A stretch of 6,061 nucleotides of DNA from Paenibacillus sp. oral taxon 786 str. D14. GTDB taxonomy: Bacteria; Bacillota; Bacilli; Paenibacillales; Paenibacillaceae. Within the stretch, counting starts at the first letter, position 1, and each line of letters begins with the position of its first letter. Positions 4,536-6,061 of the stretch are shown one piece after another. The notes below the pieces were generated by a model that was given only the letters and a program-made list of their open reading frames with translations, had not been told where the DNA came from and did no database searches. The DNA lies in contig NZ_GG695989.1 in the NCBI RefSeq assembly GCF_000159955.1, positions 58,051 through 64,111 of the forward strand, in the 5' to 3' direction. Made by a program: the position numbers and the translations under genes.

Positions 4536-4541
4536 TATAAT
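4536..4541 (+). promoter_or_regulatory. Consensus -10 box near the left end of the IS
   Basis: TATAAT is a perfect -10 hexamer, located about 190 bases before the transposase start. The sequence 16-18 bases upstream (around ATGATG, 4513-4518) is a poor -35. In studied IS110 elements the circle junction joins a -35 from the right end to a -10 near the left end. A TTGCCT at 6022-6027 is a possible but weak -35 partner. The likely transcript is the upstream non-coding RNA. Confidence 0.5.
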
Positions 4542-4725
4542 GGACTTGCGGCTGGCGAGGGAGGTCGCCAAACTATGGTGCTTACGAGCCCGTGAGTTAG
4601 ACAGAGCCCCAGCGACCAGGTGCACCACAGATTGTTGCCCCTTCCGGGAGCACGCAGGATAGAATAATCGCTTGACGGTTGCTGCACCAGCCCTTAATCA
4701 TTACCGCCGCAAGGAGTTCTGCTGT
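4542..4725 (+). ncRNA. Candidate IS110 bridge RNA region
   Basis: In IS110-group elements the non-coding left end upstream of the transposase encodes a bridge RNA whose two internal loops base-pair with target and donor DNA. Here the space between the -10 box and the transposase start has no good ORF on + and folds readily. A 5' hairpin TGGCGA (4553-4558) / TCGCCA (4565-4570) lies just after the promoter. GGTGCA (4619-4624) pairs with TGCACC (4683-4688), closing a domain of about 70 bases. Guide segments could not be assigned because the element ends and core dinucleotide are unknown. The 5' and 3' limits given are approximate. Confidence 0.55.
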
Positions 4726-5946
4726 ATGGACGTCGTTTATACCCACGTATGCGGGCTGGACGTTCACAAGAAGAACGTGGTGGCCTGCGTCATCACACCG
4801 GAAACCAAAGAAATCCGGACCTTTTCCACCATGACCGATGACCTGATCCTGCTTGTCGATTGGATCAAAAGCAACGGGTGCACCCATGTCGCGATGGAAA
4901 GCACCGCCTCGTTCTGGAAGCCCATTTACAACTTGCTGGAGCTTGAGGACATTCAGACACTCGTCGTCAACGCCAAGAACATAAAGAATGTGCCCGGACG
5001 CAAGACCGATGTCAAGGATGCCGAATGGATCGCCAATCTGCTTCGCCACGGTTTGTTACAAGGCAGTTTCATCCCGAACCGCGACCAGCGGGAACTGCGT
5101 GAATTGATCCGATACCGACGCAGCCTGATTGATGAGCGGGCCCGGGAAGTCAACCGCATTCAAAAAGTGCTCGAAGGCGCCAACATCAAACTATCGTCTG
5201 TCGCCAGCGATGTGCTCGGGAAATCGGGACGAGCCATGATCGAAGCCATGATCGCCGGTGAAGAAAACCCGGAATTGCTTTCGGAACTGGCACAGCGGCG
5301 ATTGAGAAACAAAAAAGCAGATTTACAACGTGCCCTGAAAGGACTGATGGGAAACCATCAGAAGCTGATGCTGGCGGCACAACTGCGGCACATCGATTAT
5401 CTGGACGAAGAAATCGGCAGACTGGACGAAGAGATCAAGAGGCGCATGCTCCCTTTTGAAGAAGACCTGGAACTGCTGGACACGATTCCCGGAGTGGCGA
5501 GAAGAACGGCTGAAACGATTGTAGCCGAAATCGGCACCAATATGGATCAATTTCCCTCCGCCGCTCATTTGTGTTCATGGGCGGGGCTGTGTCCAGGTCA
5601 AAATGAAAGTACCGGTAAACGGAAATCAGGAACGACCCGTAAAGGCAACAAGAAACTCCGAAACGCTCTTGTTGAAGCGGCACGCGCCGCCGGGAGAACG
5701 AAGAATACGTATTTGTCCAGTCAATACCATCGGATTGCCGCACGCCGGGGAGCCAGTCGAGCAGCAGTAGCCGTAGCTCACAGCATATTGATGATCGCAT
5801 ATTACATTCTCAAGCGTAGACAACCTTACATTGAATTGGGCCCAACCTATTACGGGGAACGAAAACGCGACACGATTATCAGACAATCAATTAAGAAACT
5901 TGAATCCTTAGGGTTAAAGGTCACGGTAGAATCCGTAGCATCTTGA
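4726..5946 (+). CDS. IS110-family DEDD transposase (RNA-guided recombinase)
   Basis: The 406-residue protein is full length. The N-terminal RuvC-like DEDD domain has D12 (GLDVHKK), E58 (AMEST), and D95 and D98 (GRKTDVKDAEW). A central coiled-coil region spans about 125-245. The C-terminal Transposase_20 domain has a helix-hairpin-helix LLDTIPGVARRTAETIVAEIG (250-270) and the SWAGLCPGQNESTGKRKSG block (284-302), where S295 is the probable catalytic serine, followed by KGNKKLRNALVEAARA. The enzyme recombines donor and target DNA using the bridge RNA. ATG 4726 was chosen for its AAGGAG (4711-4716) and because GLDVHKK then falls where the family expects it. The in-frame TTG 4672 would prepend 18 residues from the non-coding RNA region. 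A possible TTGACG -35 lies at 4672-4677 without a good -10. Confidence 0.95.
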   Translation: MDVVYTHVCGLDVHKKNVVACVITPETKEIRTFSTMTDDLILLVDWIKSNGCTHVAMESTASFWKPIYNLLELEDIQTLVVNAKNIKNVPGRKTDVKDAEWIANLLRHGLLQGSFIPNRDQRELRELIRYRRSLIDERAREVNRIQKVLEGANIKLSSVASDVLGKSGRAMIEAMIAGEENPELLSELAQRRLRNKKADLQRALKGLMGNHQKLMLAAQLRHIDYLDEEIGRLDEEIKRRMLPFEEDLELLDTIPGVARRTAETIVAEIGTNMDQFPSAAHLCSWAGLCPGQNESTGKRKSGTTRKGNKKLRNALVEAARAAGRTKNTYLSSQYHRIAARRGASRAAVAVAHSILMIAYYILKRRQPYIELGPTYYGERKRDTIIRQSIKKLESLGLKVTVESVAS

Positions 5947-5975
5947 TTCTAACAAAGACACATCGCCGTTCTTCA

Positions 5976-6014
5976 ACCCTAACCATTTTTTGTAAGGTTC
6001 AGGGTCAGGGTCAG
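5976..6014. repeat. Hairpin and CAGGGT tandem repeat in the IS right end
   Basis: ACCCT-AACC (5976-5984; one base uncertain at the first position) can pair with GGTT-C-AGGGT (5996-6005), leaving a bulged C and an 11-base T-rich loop. CAGGGT is then repeated in tandem (6000-6011, plus CAG). The rest of 5947-6061 holds no gene I can support. The structure lies in the short tail after the transposase stop and could be a recombinase-recognition feature of the right end or a weak terminator; no T-tract follows directly. Confidence 0.4.
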
Positions 6015-6061
6015 TTTCGTATTGCCTTTTTCAGTTCGTGCAATGAGTTAATTTTCAGGAT

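Larger units (their letters stand above)
4517..6033 (+). mobile_element. IS110-family insertion sequence (ends approximate)
   Basis: The element has an intact DEDD transposase, about 200 bases of structured non-coding sequence upstream and a short downstream tail, all more GC-rich than the flanks. IS110 elements lack ordinary terminal inverted repeats and move through a circular intermediate with a bridge RNA, so ends cannot be read off directly. I used a 9-bp inverted repeat as provisional limits: TGAAAAAGG (4517-4525) and CCTTTTTCA (6025-6033). This gives about 1.5 kb, a normal size for the family. The repeat is A/T-tract-like and could be chance; real ends may lie tens of bases away, and the right end could even be beyond the window. 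No target-site duplication is identifiable. Confidence 0.75.

Noticed and set aside
4672..4725. TTG 4672 as transposase start
   Set aside because: It would translate the non-coding RNA region; ATG 4726 has AAGGAG and gives the normal N-terminus.
4597..5049. Long minus-strand open frame of 150 codons
   Set aside because: It is antisense to the transposase and its leader, has no recognisable protein motifs, and is explained by codon bias of the GC-richer element.

Overview
The window looks like accessory DNA (prophage, integrative element or plasmid) from a low-GC, endospore-forming Firmicute of the Bacillales, most plausibly near Paenibacillus or Brevibacillus. The grounds are the AT-rich coding style, strong AGGAGG-type ribosome binding sites, a SpoVS-family protein, a type I-C CRISPR repeat of the kind common in Bacillales, and the phage-like gene set. 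Genus is inference. Nearly every gene reads on the + strand.

Region 1 (1-2583) is a compact operon-like run. It holds the last 18 residues of a single-stranded DNA-binding protein (ending in the acidic DDDLPF tip), a Cas4/AddB-like PD-(D/E)XK nuclease with four cluster cysteines, a 293-residue phage-type protein of unknown function, a PemK/MazF-type toxin preceded by a small overlapping acidic ORF that is probably its antitoxin, and a 118-residue phage-type protein. SSB plus nuclease suggests a DNA replication or recombination module.

Region 2 (2584-3706) starts with a GC-rich, hairpin-forming leader. It continues with a short RadC-family JAMM protein, a 54-residue unknown ORF joined by an ATGA overlap, and a SpoVS-like Alba-fold protein. 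A clear Rho-independent terminator closes it.

Region 3 (3707-4500) is a decayed junction zone. A DNA methyltransferase gene keeps only about its first 66 residues and then runs directly into a two-repeat, one-spacer type I-C-like CRISPR mini-array; its stop codon lies inside the first repeat. The two repeats differ at nine positions, but two of the changed base pairs in the stem are compensatory. No cas gene is in the window. Next come two hairpins, then a pair of overlapping tiny ORFs (a 19-residue hydrophobic peptide with a near-perfect Shine-Dalgarno, and a proline-rich peptide that may be the start of a frameshifted gene).

Region 4 (about 4500-6061) is a visibly more GC-rich IS110-family insertion sequence. 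It has an intact 406-residue DEDD transposase and about 200 bases of structured non-coding sequence upstream, which fits a bridge RNA. Its exact ends are not certain.

Most worth following up are the covarying CRISPR mini-array and its fusion to a methyltransferase fragment, the candidate IS110 bridge RNA with a lone -10 box, the structured radC leader, the mobile SpoVS homologue and the tiny overlapping peptides.
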